From: Pseudomonas sp. TH31
GTDB taxonomy: Bacteria > Pseudomonadota > Gammaproteobacteria > Pseudomonadales > Pseudomonadaceae
Reading direction: 5' to 3'
NCBI RefSeq assembly: GCF_016650815.1
Contig: NZ_JAEKEZ010000027.1
Span: 1-64,000, forward strand
Length of the DNA: 64,000 bases
The position numbers and the translations under genes are program-made. The notes under the pieces are model-generated. The model worked only from the letters and a program-made list of their open reading frames with translations. It made no database searches and had not been told where the DNA came from. Shown piece after piece: positions 1 to 9,046 of the stretch (positions are counted from its first letter, which is position 1; each line of letters begins with the position of its first letter).

Positions 1-516
1 TACCAGATGCGCGAGCTGATTGAGCAGTACCTATCACCCGGTTATCGCGAACACCCGACTATGTACTTCCACCAGAACCATCTGGAGTCGGAGAAATGGA
101 AAGGGCTGATCACCGATCTCGAGAAACAGTACCCGGAAGTTGCGATCGGCCTGGGTGGCAGCTCCAAATGCACCCGCGCCGAAGCCATCAACATCACTGA
201 CTACAACGCATACAAGCAAGCGCTTGATGAAGACCGCCTGCCCATCGAAGGAAGCCGAGGCATATCGCCGCTCCAGCGCGAAGTCAACGCGTTCAAAATG
301 GCCCTTTCCACGCTGGTTCCGGTGAATGACACCGTATTCAAACAGCGTTTTGAAGGCAGAAGCTTTTACGACAACCCGATTATCAGCCACACACTCAAGA
401 CGCTGGTTGAAAAAGCGCTGGTTACCGTCGATGGAGACTTGGTCAGCCTGACGCCGAACGGTGTGACGCTGGTCGAAGCCGTCATCAACACCCAGTTCGT
501 CACGCCGCAAGCCTGA
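1..516 (+). CDS. HemN/HemW-like radical SAM protein, C-terminal part (runs off left edge)
   Basis: The reading frame is open to the first base, so the gene begins outside the window and about 170 C-terminal residues are seen. The visible part matches the post-barrel region of coproporphyrinogen III oxidase-like (HemN/HemW/HutW) radical SAM enzymes: a GLGGSS stretch near residue 50, the SPLQREVNAFKMAL helix, and a small C-terminal winged-helix-like segment ending in LTPNGVTLVE. The iron-sulfur CxxxCxxC motif would lie upstream and cannot be checked. The stop is 12 bp before the next start, so it is probably co-transcribed with the two-domain protein and the transporter. Exact subfamily (porphyrinogen oxidase, heme chaperone or heme-cleaving methyltransferase) cannot be told from this end alone. 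Confidence 0.75.
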   Translation, partial: YQMRELIEQYLSPGYREHPTMYFHQNHLESEKWKGLITDLEKQYPEVAIGLGGSSKCTRAEAINITDYNAYKQALDEDRLPIEGSRGISPLQREVNAFKMALSTLVPVNDTVFKQRFEGRSFYDNPIISHTLKTLVEKALVTVDGDLVSLTPNGVTLVEAVINTQFVTPQA

Positions 517-528
517 GGGGGGCATCAG

Positions 529-1335
529 ATGGAACAACAAAAGAATTCATCGGTGCCGGTCTTCAGCCTGTACTACATCGCTATCGACACTGAAACCGGT
601 GTGAGGCCAGAACAGTTTGAAACCTTTGTTCGTCAGAAAGGCGCGCATATTCCCTGCTATCCAGGCTGGACCTGGACGTTGTTGCGGGGGTTGCGCGGCG
701 AACGGGAAGGGCAATACCTGATGCTGTTTGAGATAGCCAGCGCTACCCAGCGCGACAGCTATGTGGCGGCAGACGGCAATAAAACAGACTTGGCCCGCCA
801 GTTCTGGCGCGAGCATCCCGAAGCGTTGGAGATTCTCGGTGAATGGAAGCGTTATGGCACCTTCAGCGAACTGCCCACCCTTTACACTGACTACCGGCTA
901 CTCGCGGAAAACACCAAAAGCACTGTGCCCTATGGCCTTCGTTATCAGGAGCGAGCGGGTCAAGAGCCTGTCGCAAGGGTGATCGGCATCCACAATCTGG
1001 CGCTGCGCCCCGATGTCGATGCGCACACCTTCGAGACCTTCATTGCGCAAAACCACCACCGCATCCACGACTACCCGCACTGGAAATTCCGCTTGCTCAA
1101 AGGCGAGCGTGGTAACCGTCTGGACCAGTACGTGGTGCTGATGGAGATAGCCAGCCTGAAGGCGCTCGATGTGTTTTACCCGGAACCCGATATCGCCACC
1201 GATGAGGCGGCGAAATTTGCCCGTGCACACCGGGATACCAAACAGATGTACGAAGAGTGGAAGCAGTTGGCGTCGTTTTCCGGTTCGCCACAGATCTACA
1301 CCGATTATTTATCGGTGGCGCAAAGCCTGAGCTGA
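529..1335 (+). CDS. Internally duplicated hypothetical protein, copy A
   Basis: A 268-residue protein with no signal peptide or membrane segment. It consists of two related halves of about 125 residues: each runs F-(S/G)-x-(Y/H)..., xETF(V/I), YPxWxxxLL(R/K)GxRGxxxxQY, a stretch rich in E/H/W, EW(K), xxFSxxPxxYTDY. The pattern of two short alternating alpha/beta units resembles dimeric alpha-beta barrel (ABM-like) proteins, but I cannot name a family. A paralogue of the same architecture lies at 2691-3497, on the far side of the transporter. A strong Shine-Dalgarno (AGGGGGG) precedes the ATG. The neighbouring HemN-like gene suggests a link with tetrapyrrole or small-molecule metabolism, which is inference only. 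Confidence 0.75.
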   Translation: MEQQKNSSVPVFSLYYIAIDTETGVRPEQFETFVRQKGAHIPCYPGWTWTLLRGLRGEREGQYLMLFEIASATQRDSYVAADGNKTDLARQFWREHPEALEILGEWKRYGTFSELPTLYTDYRLLAENTKSTVPYGLRYQERAGQEPVARVIGIHNLALRPDVDAHTFETFIAQNHHRIHDYPHWKFRLLKGERGNRLDQYVVLMEIASLKALDVFYPEPDIATDEAAKFARAHRDTKQMYEEWKQLASFSGSPQIYTDYLSVAQSLS

Positions 1336-1463
1336 TCCGAGGCGGGGAGGCTCATCCTACCCGGTGATAAACGCAGTGCTCAGCGCGGCACTCCAGACTC
1401 GATGGCCACCGTTTTTCGAAGCATTCAGCACGGGCTGTTGACGACAAAAAAGGTGATATTCCT

Positions 1464-2627
1464 GTGAATATAAATGTATCCCCCCCGAAGATCGGTTCGA
1501 ATCTTCGCCAGCAGTATGCCACACGAAGCATCTTTTTTACTGCCGGGCTGGGAATGGCGTCCTGGGCGCCGCTGATTCCGTTTGTCAAATCCCGGCTAAC
1601 TATTGATGATGGCACATTGGGCCTGTTGCTGTTCTGTATTGCGGCAGGCTCCATGCTGGTGATGCCCTTTACCGGACGCTCAATTGCCAAGTTCGGCTGT
1701 CGGACGTTGATCCTTGTCTGCGCAGTTGTGTTCTGTTTAATCCTGCCATTCATGATGTACGCCAGCTCGCCCGTGGAGATTGGCGGTGCATTGCTTGTGT
1801 TTGGCGCGGTAAACGGTCTGTTGGACGTGTCGATGAATGCCCAGGCGGTGATTGTTGAGCGCGAAAGCGGGCAGGCCAGAATGTCCGGGTTCCACGGCTT
1901 TTACAGCATCGGCAGTGTCGCCGGGGCAGGGGGCGTCAGCCTGCTGCTGTGGGCGGGTCTGATGCCTCTTCCGGCGACTTTACTGATTGTGGCGCTTATC
2001 GCACTGGTAGTGATGCAGGCGGGCGGTCATTTGCTGGCAAAGGGGCCGCAGGAAACCGGCGAGTCTGGAGGGACGTTTCAAGCGCTCTCGCATCCAGGGA
2101 TTCTGTTTATTGCGGTCTTGTGCTTTTTCATCTTTCTGATTGAGGGCGCGATGCTGGACTGGTCAGCCGTGTTCCTTCACGCCGAGCGCGGTATGGAAAA
2201 AAGCCATGCCGGTTTTGGCTACACCCTTTACTCCATCGCCGTCGCGCTGGGCCGGTTGTATGGCGATCGCCTGGTCAACGCTGTCGGTCGCCAGCGCATG
2301 CTGATGCTGGGCAGCACGTGCGCTGCGGTCGGGCTGTTGCTTATCGTCTCAGTCGACCTTCCTGGCGTTGCTCTCGCTGGATTCATCCTGGCAGGCATTG
2401 GCCTGTCTAATATCGTACCGATTTTGTTCACCGCTGCCGGTAACCAGCCGGATGTCCCGTCGAGCTACGCGCTTTCGGCAGTGACCCTCATCGGCTACAC
2501 GGGCTTGTTGAGCGGCCCGGCGCTTATTGGATTTATTGCCCACCATTCCAGTCTGACCGTGGCCTTCAGTACGGGAGTGGTGATCATGCTGCTTGTCTGT
2601 TCCAGCGGCCGACGCATTACACGCTGA
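1464..2627 (+). CDS. MFS transporter, YbjJ-like
   Basis: A 387-residue major facilitator superfamily permease with about 12 hydrophobic segments, inner membrane. The order of segments, the WAPLIPFVKSRL stretch in the first loop, the G-R-x-x-A-K-F-G motif after helix 2 and the DVSMNAQAVxVE stretch after helix 4 are those of the YbjJ/FucP-like branch. The start is GTG at 1464, chosen because AGGTGAT lies 7-8 bases upstream. It sits between two paralogous two-domain proteins and may export or import their ligand. Substrate unknown. Confidence 0.85.
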   Translation: MNINVSPPKIGSNLRQQYATRSIFFTAGLGMASWAPLIPFVKSRLTIDDGTLGLLLFCIAAGSMLVMPFTGRSIAKFGCRTLILVCAVVFCLILPFMMYASSPVEIGGALLVFGAVNGLLDVSMNAQAVIVERESGQARMSGFHGFYSIGSVAGAGGVSLLLWAGLMPLPATLLIVALIALVVMQAGGHLLAKGPQETGESGGTFQALSHPGILFIAVLCFFIFLIEGAMLDWSAVFLHAERGMEKSHAGFGYTLYSIAVALGRLYGDRLVNAVGRQRMLMLGSTCAAVGLLLIVSVDLPGVALAGFILAGIGLSNIVPILFTAAGNQPDVPSSYALSAVTLIGYTGLLSGPALIGFIAHHSSLTVAFSTGVVIMLLVCSSGRRITR

Positions 2628-2690
2628 GGCACCGATTCAAGGTAAAAACCTACTTACTCTGCCCCGACGTTGTTAATCAATGGAGTCCTT

Positions 2691-3497
2691 ATGAGTCAAT
2701 TATCCGATCCGGTTTTCAGCCTGCACTACATCGGCCTTAATTTGAAAAAAGGCGTTACGGCTGAAGATTTCGAAAATTTTGTGCGCGAACGCGGTGTGAA
2801 GATCCCCGCTTATCCAGGCTGGCAATGGACATTATTAAAGGGGCTACGCGGTGAAAGGGTCGATCAGTATCTGATACTCCATGAAGCACCCAGCGCAGAG
2901 CAGTACGCCGAGTACATTGACCGCAACGGCGACCAGACCGCACGGGCCCAGGATTTCTGGACGGAACATCCGCAGGCACGGGATCTGATAGCTGAGTGGA
3001 GAACCTTTTCGACTTTCGCCGAACTGCCGACGATCTTCTCGTACTACTCTCTGGTGGCCGAGAACACCAATAGCTCTCTGCCGGAAGGGTCCAACTACCA
3101 ATCGACTTCCGGCCAGAAACCGGCAGCCCGCGTGGTGGGGATCCACAATCTTGCCCTGCGCTCCGGCGTCGCACCGGAAACCTTCGAGAATTTCATCACC
3201 GGTAACATTCACCGCGTGGAAGACTACCCAGGCTGGAAGTTTCACATGCTCAAGGGGCAGGGCGGTAGCCGCCTCGACCAATACGCGGTCATGCTGGAAA
3301 TCGAGAGCCTGGGCTCATTGAACTCCTTCCATCCTGAGCTGGACGTGTCAACGGAAAGAGCGGTGACGTTCGTGCGCGAGCATCAGGAGAGCGAACGCAT
3401 GTACGCGGAATGGCGTGAGCTGGCGTCGTTCTCCGGGGCGCCGCAAATCTACACGGACTACATTACGATCGCGGGCAATGAAAATATGCTGGGCTAA
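2691..3497 (+). CDS. Internally duplicated hypothetical protein, copy B
   Basis: A 268-residue paralogue of the protein at 529-1335, alignable from end to end (FSLHYIGLNLKKGV, YPGWQWTLLKGLRGERVDQY, YPGWKFHMLKGQGGSRLDQY, PQIYTDY). Like copy A it carries two related halves, so the locus contains four copies of one unit. The ATG at 2691 is preferred over an upstream TTG because TGGAG lies five bases before it. The gene follows the MFS gene by about 60 bp and is probably in the same operon. Function unknown; a dimeric alpha-beta barrel fold is plausible but not proven. Confidence 0.75.
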   Translation: MSQLSDPVFSLHYIGLNLKKGVTAEDFENFVRERGVKIPAYPGWQWTLLKGLRGERVDQYLILHEAPSAEQYAEYIDRNGDQTARAQDFWTEHPQARDLIAEWRTFSTFAELPTIFSYYSLVAENTNSSLPEGSNYQSTSGQKPAARVVGIHNLALRSGVAPETFENFITGNIHRVEDYPGWKFHMLKGQGGSRLDQYAVMLEIESLGSLNSFHPELDVSTERAVTFVREHQESERMYAEWRELASFSGAPQIYTDYITIAGNENMLG

Positions 3498-3513
3498 TGA
3501 AGCCTGGCTAATA

Positions 3514-3910
3514 TTACGTCCATTGCAAAAGCTCTCTGTCATCCGAAAACGTTATCAGGCAAGACACTGTTGTACGTCGGTCCTCGGCCGCTGTCCGGAA
3601 GGTGACTGTACGTATGACGGCGTCCAAATCCTGATCCGCGTAGTCCGCATTTTTGAAGCGTTCCAAATACTGGATGTTCTTCAACGATTGGCCTCTGATG
3701 CGGGATTCGTCATAGATGTGAAAGTCCCACCCTCGTTGTATTGCATACCGCCACGCGGCCTTCCATTTTGGTAATAACTCCCGCCAGTTCTCGAGCCAAT
3801 TTTCTTCTGGCTTCACCTCCACGAGCATGGGTCGCAGACGAGATCGAGAGCGGAAGTACACGAGAAAATCAGTGATGTTGGCGATATCAAATTTGTCCTG
3901 GTCGCTGGAT
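3514..3910 (-). pseudogene. TnsA-like endonuclease fragment (Tn7-type transposon remnant)
   Basis: The minus strand encodes ITDFLVYF, then MLVEVKPEENW, then KWKAAWRYA and DFHIYDESRIRGQSL, which is the core and C-terminal half of the catalytic domain of TnsA, the 5'-strand endonuclease of Tn7-like transposition. The D and ExK of the restriction-like active site are visible; the N-terminal part carrying the first acidic residue is missing because an IS3-family remnant begins at about 3925. The tail after residue KNIQYLERFK does not look like a normal TnsA C terminus. No tnsB, tnsC or tnsD is present in the window, so this is an orphan fragment. Confidence 0.7.
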
Positions 3911-3924
3911 TCTTTGCTGGCGGC

Positions 3925-4921
3925 GATGCGCTCAAGCAGATCCGTGAACTGCAACGGATGCTGGGCAAGAAGACTATGGAAGCGGAAGTCCTCAACGAGG
4001 CCGTGGAGATCGACCGGTCGCGAAAATAGATGCGCACTCACCTTGTTGCCCAGGGGGCGACCAGTGAGGTTAGGCTGCGAATGTCTCGGTGTGGCGCGCT
4101 CGCAATTAACGGTTCGAATCAAGCAATCGGTAGTGCCCAAGGCACGGCGAAGCAAGCCTGTGAATGACGTCGAGTTAGTGGTCGATATCCAACACCAGAT
4201 CACTGAGTTGCCCAGGTATGGCTACCGTCGTGTCTGGGGGTATTACGTCGCGCCCGTGAAACCCGGTTGCTCCCCGCAATCATACCGGGTAATGCGTGTT
4301 CACAACTTGCTGCTGGAGCGCCGCCTCAAACAGCCCGGTGTACCGCGTCGGCACGAAGGCCGTGTTGCCGTGCAAACCAGCGATACGCGTTGGTACTCGG
4401 ACGGCTTTGAGTTCCGTTGCGAGGACGGCGCCAAACTGGGCGTGACCTTCGCCCTGGACTACTGTGATCGCGAAGCCATCGGCAGGGTCGCGAGTTCGAC
4501 CGGGTACAGCGGCGATGATATTTGCGATTTGATGCTGGAAGCGTGGAGAAGCGCTTTGGTGATCAACTGCCCACCACGTCGGTGCAATGGCTAAGCGACG
4601 ACGGCTCGGCGTACACCGCCGAACAGACACGCCTTTTTTGCTCAACAGATCGGCTTGCAACCAGTGACCACTTCGGTTCGAAGTCCACAGAGTAACGGCA
4701 TGGCCGAGAGCTTCGTGAAGACGATCAAGTGTGACTACGTCGCGCACATTCCCAAGCCGAATCGAGAAACGACACTGCGTAACCTGGCCATTGCATTCGA
4801 GCATTACAATGAACAGCATCCGCATAGCGCCTTGAACTATCGTTCACCTAGGGAATTCAGGCGCTTGGCAGCAACATCAATTTAGCGGGGAGTTGGTGCC
4901 CGGTTTTTAGGGGCAAGTCCA
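3925..4921 (+). mobile_element. Degenerate IS3-family (IS2-type) element
   Basis: The end of orfA reads KQIRELQRMLGKKTMEAEVL and ends at a stop at 4027-4029. The orfB transposase follows in several broken frames: RYGYRRVWGYY at about 4215, DTRWYSDGFEFRCEDG at about 4380, and a C-terminal piece SPQSNGMAESFVKTIK...HYNEQHPHSALNY ending at 4885 (the catalytic E region). The 3' end reads GGTGCCCGGTTTTTAGGGGC and ends TCCA at 4921, typical of an IS2-group terminus. The 5' end and the start of orfA are missing at the junction with the TnsA fragment. Not active. Confidence 0.8.
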
Positions 4922-5332
4922 GAATCCGAGCACCAAGTTCCATGCTAAGTGGTGGAGAACGAAACAATGAAAGTCTCTCAAGCGGAAGCCATGTCTAGTG
5001 GGCCTAGATCCGTTTTTTCGGGGGGGGCTCATTTCCCGTTGATCTTGCGCAATTACCAACGCCGGCTTGATGATCGTTCCTCCGATTGGCTATGGGTAGA
5101 ATCCAATAATGTAGCTTGGAGTTATTCGTTCTTGGCTCTTGATACCTCTCGAAACCACGGTATTGCGCTTCAAATAACAGGTTTAGCTTCAAGGCAGAGT
5201 ATTAAGTACTAAAACAGACTCTTTATTGATAAGCAGATTGGAAGTTGCAGATACTCCATCTCGAGGAATAGACACAAATATTCTTCAATGAGCCCCTGCA
5301 GAGAGGGGTATTCCACTTAGGAGATATCAAAG
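4922..5332. other. Intergenic stretch without a supported gene
   Basis: An 87-codon frame (4949-5212, plus) contains a G8 run at 5020-5027 and has no family resemblance or clear ribosome binding site; I do not call it. The last bases before 5333 hold the Shine-Dalgarno of the toxin gene (TTAGGAGATATCAAAG). Confidence 0.4.
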
Positions 5333-6397
5333 ATGGCAGGTACAGTACACGCAAACGCCCAAGCCTATGGCCTCGACACTGGGAAACGTCACCTGTTGAC
5401 CCAGCAGAATCTGGTCGAACTGGGTATCACCTGGGACTCGTTACAGCCTTTATTAAACGCCGACAACTTGAAAATCGACGGCCAATCACCCGATGGAATA
5501 TCCATCAATGAGATGACCTTCGGCAACTATTCAGGCCCTACAGCGGCGACTCTCGGCTGGATAGGCTACATGACTATCGGAGCACCTCTCATCGAGGAGC
5601 TCGCCGACATTATCCAACCTCCAGCGGATATGTTGTCCAATCGTACGTATTTGAATCGAGCGCAAGAGACTCGGCACTTCCAGGACTCGGTCGAATTCTC
5701 CATCTCCAACACGATCAACTGGTCTCTGGGGGGAACGGCCCAACTCACATTCGGAGGCCGTGCCAGTGCGACGATGGAAGAGCAACTGCAAAGGAGTCTG
5801 GCACTTAGCCTTGCGAAGACCACGGCGCATACTCATATCGAGCATAATCACAAAGACAACGTCGGCACTCAGGATCAGGATCTAGCCTCACAAACCACGA
5901 CGGGCTCGACGACTGTCACAGGAACCGGCTCCTCTAGCGGCACCGGAGAGCTCTTCTCTCAGTTGATGCTTGGTATCAGCGGATCAGTCGGCGGATCGTT
6001 GTCAACATCGTTGACCGCGAGCTCCTCGGTTTCGGGCGATATAGGGGGGGCAAGCCGCGTGGAGACGATTGCCACGCAGCGGCGTCAGGTCAAGCATTAC
6101 ATCTACGAATTGCCCATCAGTTTAGCGGGATATGTCTCCCTGCATTACGCCAAACCAGTGCCAGCGAACGCAGGCGAGACACCCCCGCAGGATCCGACTG
6201 ATCCGTCGGATAAGCCCGTAAACCTGATCGCTCGTAATATCCAGAGAATCAATTTGGTTCAATCCGGCAAGTCCTATCGACCGAAGGGGATCGCAGAGAC
6301 GGTGTCGGCCCTCAATGTGGAGCACACCATCTTCGCGTCGGAATCAATTGCCTCCGCGAACGACAACCTCAACACAAAACAACCACACTACCTGTAG
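5333..6397 (+). CDS. Aerolysin-like (ETX/MTX2-type) beta-pore-forming toxin candidate
   Basis: A 354-residue protein. After a compact N-terminal region of about 105 residues comes the pattern usual in aerolysin/ETX-MTX2 proteins: NRTYLNRAQETRHFQDSVEF, alternating polar and hydrophobic strands (SISNTINWSLGGTAQLTFGG), a long Ser/Thr-rich amphipathic stretch (about residues 185-245: TTTGSTTVTGTGSSSG, SVGGSLSTSLTASSSV) suited to a membrane-inserting hairpin, then RRQVKHYIYELPISLAGYV, which resembles the closing strands of such toxins. There is no N-terminal signal peptide, so release would need lysis or an unusual route. AGGAGATATCAAAG precedes the ATG. A small companion gene follows and a phage-type lysis cassette lies 3 kb downstream. 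The family call is by pattern; a non-toxin beta-rich protein remains possible. Confidence 0.55.
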   Translation: MAGTVHANAQAYGLDTGKRHLLTQQNLVELGITWDSLQPLLNADNLKIDGQSPDGISINEMTFGNYSGPTAATLGWIGYMTIGAPLIEELADIIQPPADMLSNRTYLNRAQETRHFQDSVEFSISNTINWSLGGTAQLTFGGRASATMEEQLQRSLALSLAKTTAHTHIEHNHKDNVGTQDQDLASQTTTGSTTVTGTGSSSGTGELFSQLMLGISGSVGGSLSTSLTASSSVSGDIGGASRVETIATQRRQVKHYIYELPISLAGYVSLHYAKPVPANAGETPPQDPTDPSDKPVNLIARNIQRINLVQSGKSYRPKGIAETVSALNVEHTIFASESIASANDNLNTKQPHYL

Positions 6398-6428
6398 TTA
6401 GTACTGATGAACATTGAGGACAGTAACC

Positions 6429-6794
6429 ATGGTTTTTCATAATATTTTCAATACCGCCCAGAACGCTTCTCAAACGGGGAAAGCCGCAGGGGAGGGCATT
6501 GCTGGCTATATCCCGAAGACGCCCGCCGAGTCGATCTGTGTGCCACCGCACGACCCATCACAACCGTTCACGCCAGGACCACAGGATCCAAAAATTGTGC
6601 GCGAGACCTCGCCTCAGACTCAGGTCATATTCAATTTTATCAACGCACTGACTCAGACCATGGGGCAGGCTGCCAAGCAACAGGACACGACCTCCAGCGA
6701 CCCGTCCACAACTATCAACACAGCCTCACCGATCATGAGTCAAGCCGATCAAATCACCCGTAAGTACTCGGACGACGTCCCGAAGCCCGAATGA
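6429..6794 (+). CDS. Hypothetical protein following the toxin
   Basis: A 121-residue protein, start ATG 6429 with GAGGA eight bases upstream. It is rich in Pro, Thr, Gln and Ser (FTPGPQDPKIVRETSPQTQ; QQDTTSSDPSTTINTAS) with a short alanine/glycine-rich N-terminal part and no clear signal peptide. It begins 31 bp after the toxin stop and is probably its operon partner, perhaps a chaperone, immunity or second component. I do not recognise a family. Confidence 0.55.
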   Translation: MVFHNIFNTAQNASQTGKAAGEGIAGYIPKTPAESICVPPHDPSQPFTPGPQDPKIVRETSPQTQVIFNFINALTQTMGQAAKQQDTTSSDPSTTINTASPIMSQADQITRKYSDDVPKPE

Positions 6795-6970
6795 CGGATG
6801 GACTCTGTCACTAGTGGGCGTTGATATTTGAACGTCCTCTGGTCCGAAAGGGTTCGCGCAAGGCGGGACGAAGCCTGAAAAGGAGAAGTGGTGACCCGAT
6901 CTGCTTTGCCCGAATATGAGAGTGGCGCCTTAGAAGACTGTGTGAAAATGCACTGATGCTGGTTTGAAAC

Positions 6971-7002
6971 AAACGCCCCGACTTGTTCGGGGCGTTTGCT
7001 TT
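6971..7002 (+). terminator. Rho-independent terminator hairpin
   Basis: A perfect 11-bp stem, AAACGCCCCGA (6971-6981) pairing with TCGGGGCGTTT (6987-6997), loop CTTGT, followed by GCTTT. It would end the toxin transcript. The 5' end of a group II intron starts at 7003, right after it. Confidence 0.8.
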
Positions 7003-7205
7003 GTGCGCCGGGCATGGCGCGTTGCGCGCAAGCGCAATCAGCATGGCCGTGGTGGCCATGCTGACGACGTGGAGGTGAAAGTTCTCTACACACTCAACAA
7101 GGGGAATTGTTAGCCAGAGGCAGGGGGGTCGCAGGCGACTGCGAATCTGAAGGAAGCCCGAGGCAGAATGCTGGCCTGACGAACAGGAAGCGGATAGAGG
7201 CGTCA
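7003..7205 (+). ncRNA. Group II intron, 5' fragment (domain I), no reverse transcriptase
   Basis: The segment starts GTGCGCCGGGCATGG, matching the GTGYG 5' boundary of group II introns. Further in it carries GGAGGTGAAAGTTCTC, CTGAAGGAAGCCCGAGGCA and GGCCTGACGAACAGGAAGCG followed by GATAGAGGC, which are the usual conserved words of bacterial group II intron domain I. Placement a few bases after a terminator stem is the known habit of class C introns. No intron-encoded reverse transcriptase and no domain V are seen downstream, so only about 200 bases of the 5' end remain. Confidence 0.65.
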
Positions 7206-7838
7206 TGAAGGAGTCTGACGACCTCTATCACGTTGTCGTTTGCCACACGATAGAACACAATGTGGCGTGGGGTTTTAACCGCTCCATGGGGTTGTTTGGT
7301 CTGCTGGCGTGAGTATGTCGAATGTCCACAGCTGAATGCCGCCCGTCATGACGGTGGCTATCGACCGGGCGGTGTGAAGGCGCACCACCGTTTTTAAGTC
7401 TGCATTGCTGTGTAAAATCTGTCAGCGTTTGGTTGGTTAGGAGGCCTGAAATAGTATAGGCGTACAAATTGGGGCAGAACCAGCCTGCCAGGAGCTGCTG
7501 GAGTAAGCCCCGAAGCGATGGAGGCGATTTTACATATCCAGACATTCAACGGATTTCGTGCAGGACCTAACGTCTAACATTCGCCTTACAGGAACTGGCT
7601 GTCAGTAATGAAGTCGCAACGATGCTTTAATCTTCCTTGACATACTTGACGAGTCTGAAAGCAGAGCCGATTACCCGAATCGATATGATGACGGCTATGA
7701 TGTTATCAAACAGGTAAAGGTCGTATATTTAGCGCAAGTAGCAGCCAAATATAGGAGCACCCAGACGACCATCGAGCGATTCAAGTACTAGATGAATAGC
7801 GAGTTTTTGCATTTCATTGCGCCAGGAGCAAGTCGACT
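7206..7838. other. No recognised gene
   Basis: Frames on both strands (for example 7228-7545 minus) show no family resemblance. A piece near 7680-7790 plus could encode DDGYDVIKQVKVVYLAQVAA, but it has no start and stops before the next gene. AGGAG at about 7825 is the ribosome binding site of the DUF1353 gene. Confidence 0.4.
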
Positions 7839-8300
7839 ATGAGCCGCAAGTATCCATATTTTGATGCTCCACTGGACACACGTTATGACGCCGAAGCCAG
7901 CAGGCTGCTCGGTCGGGATCATTGGCGGGTGATTCAACCTTTTCGGTTAATGCTCAGCGAGCGGCAGTGGGTCGCAGTACCGGGCGGAGTTCTGACTGAT
8001 GGTGGAACTATCCCTCGAATTGCTCTGAGTATCGTTTCTCCTTGGGGCAAGCTTGGCCAAGCTTATGTGCTGCATGACCAACTATGTGAGTATTTGTCGA
8101 TCACAGTCGACGGAGTTCCTATCAACATTGAGCGGGCTCGGGGAGATGCGCTTCTGTATGTAGCACTCGACGTGTTGGGTGCTACTCAACAACAAATAGC
8201 CGTCGTTGCCGGGGCTGTTGAACTCTATCGAATATTCGCTCAGATAACGCAGCCATCGAATATGGAAATGAAAAGATCACTTGAGTCTAAGTGGATATGA
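7839..8300 (+). CDS. DUF1353 family protein (phage-associated)
   Basis: A 153-residue soluble protein with the DUF1353 signature: a loaded strand W(V/I)xVPxGxxTDGGTIPR (here VAVPGGVLTDGGTIPR near residues 47-62), then a gap and YVLHDQLCEYL with the conserved HD. Such genes are common in tailed phages and pyocin-like elements, where the role is unknown. The last dozen residues may be altered, because an IS5-family copy begins 18 bp after the stop. With the holin/endolysin genes at 9455-10611 it probably formed one phage-derived block before IS5 entered. Confidence 0.7.
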   Translation: MSRKYPYFDAPLDTRYDAEASRLLGRDHWRVIQPFRLMLSERQWVAVPGGVLTDGGTIPRIALSIVSPWGKLGQAYVLHDQLCEYLSITVDGVPINIERARGDALLYVALDVLGATQQQIAVVAGAVELYRIFAQITQPSNMEMKRSLESKWI

Positions 8301-8317
8301 GTTCGGTAGAGCACTAA

Positions 8318-9046
8318 GGAAACTCTGAAAAAGACTTCCAGATTTGGTGAAGTACGTACCTCGCCCAAACTGAACGGTTGAACCCCGATGAAACAGATGC
8401 CGAGTATGCCGGCAAACGTAAGCAGAGCCGCCGCGAGCGCTTCCTGATAGTAAGGAACAGGTGGCGCCCTGGAAGGGCTTGGTTGCCTTGATCGAGCGGC
8501 ATTATCCGAAGGGAGATGGCTGCTGGCTAGCATATCCATTAATGACGATGTTGCGGGTTCATTTGATGCAGAACTGGTTCGGTTACAGCGATCCGGCAAT
8601 GGAAGAAGCGCCTTACAAAACGACGATCCTGCGCCAGTTTTCAGGGGTGCATTTGGATCGAATTTCTGACGAAACCACCATTCTCAACTTCCGGCATCTG
8701 TTGGAAAAACATGAGTTGGCGGGCGGGATTTTTCAGGTCATCAATGGCTATCTGGGTGATCGTGGTTTGATGCTGCGTCAAGGCACGGTGGTTGACGCAA
8801 CGATCATTCATGCGCCGAGTTCGACCAAGAACAAGGACGGTAAATACGCCCCCTAAATGCATCAAACGAAGAAAGGAAACCAATATTATATTGGAATGAA
8901 AGCGCACATCGGCTTCGATGCCGAGGCGGGTTTGGTCCATAGCCAGGTGGGCCCGGCGGCGGATGTAGCGGAGGTGACTCAGGCCGATCAATTACTGCAT
9001 GGCGAGAAAACTTACGACTGCGGCGATGCGGGTTACACCGGCGTGG
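8318..9046 (+). mobile_element. IS5-family copy 1, 5' part (disabled)
   Basis: Starts GGAAACTCTGAAAAAGAC after CTAA, a YTAR-type IS5 target. The transposase is readable as DAEYAGKRKQSRRERF, then after a frameshift WKGLVALIERHYPKGDG, LMQNWFGYSDPAMEEA, LRQFSGVHLDRI, to KDGKYAP and an in-frame TAA at 8854-8856, immediately followed by ATG CAT CAA (MHQTKKGNQYYIGMKAHIG...GYTGVDK). Similarity stops after GVDK at about 9046. The rest of the transposase is found at about 10860-11160, beyond the lysis genes. Not functional. Confidence 0.85.

Noticed and set aside
1490..1510. tRNA-like GGTTCGAATC word
   Set aside because: Lies in the coding start of the MFS gene and no cloverleaf can be folded around it; the same holds for the match near 4112.
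4949..5212. 87-codon frame upstream of the toxin
   Set aside because: Contains a G8 run, lacks a ribosome binding site and any recognisable motif.
6900..6970. Possible end of an IS1182-type element (TGTGAAAATGCACTGATGC)
   Set aside because: Only a short match to the region near 60040; no transposase sequence adjoins it, so no element is called.
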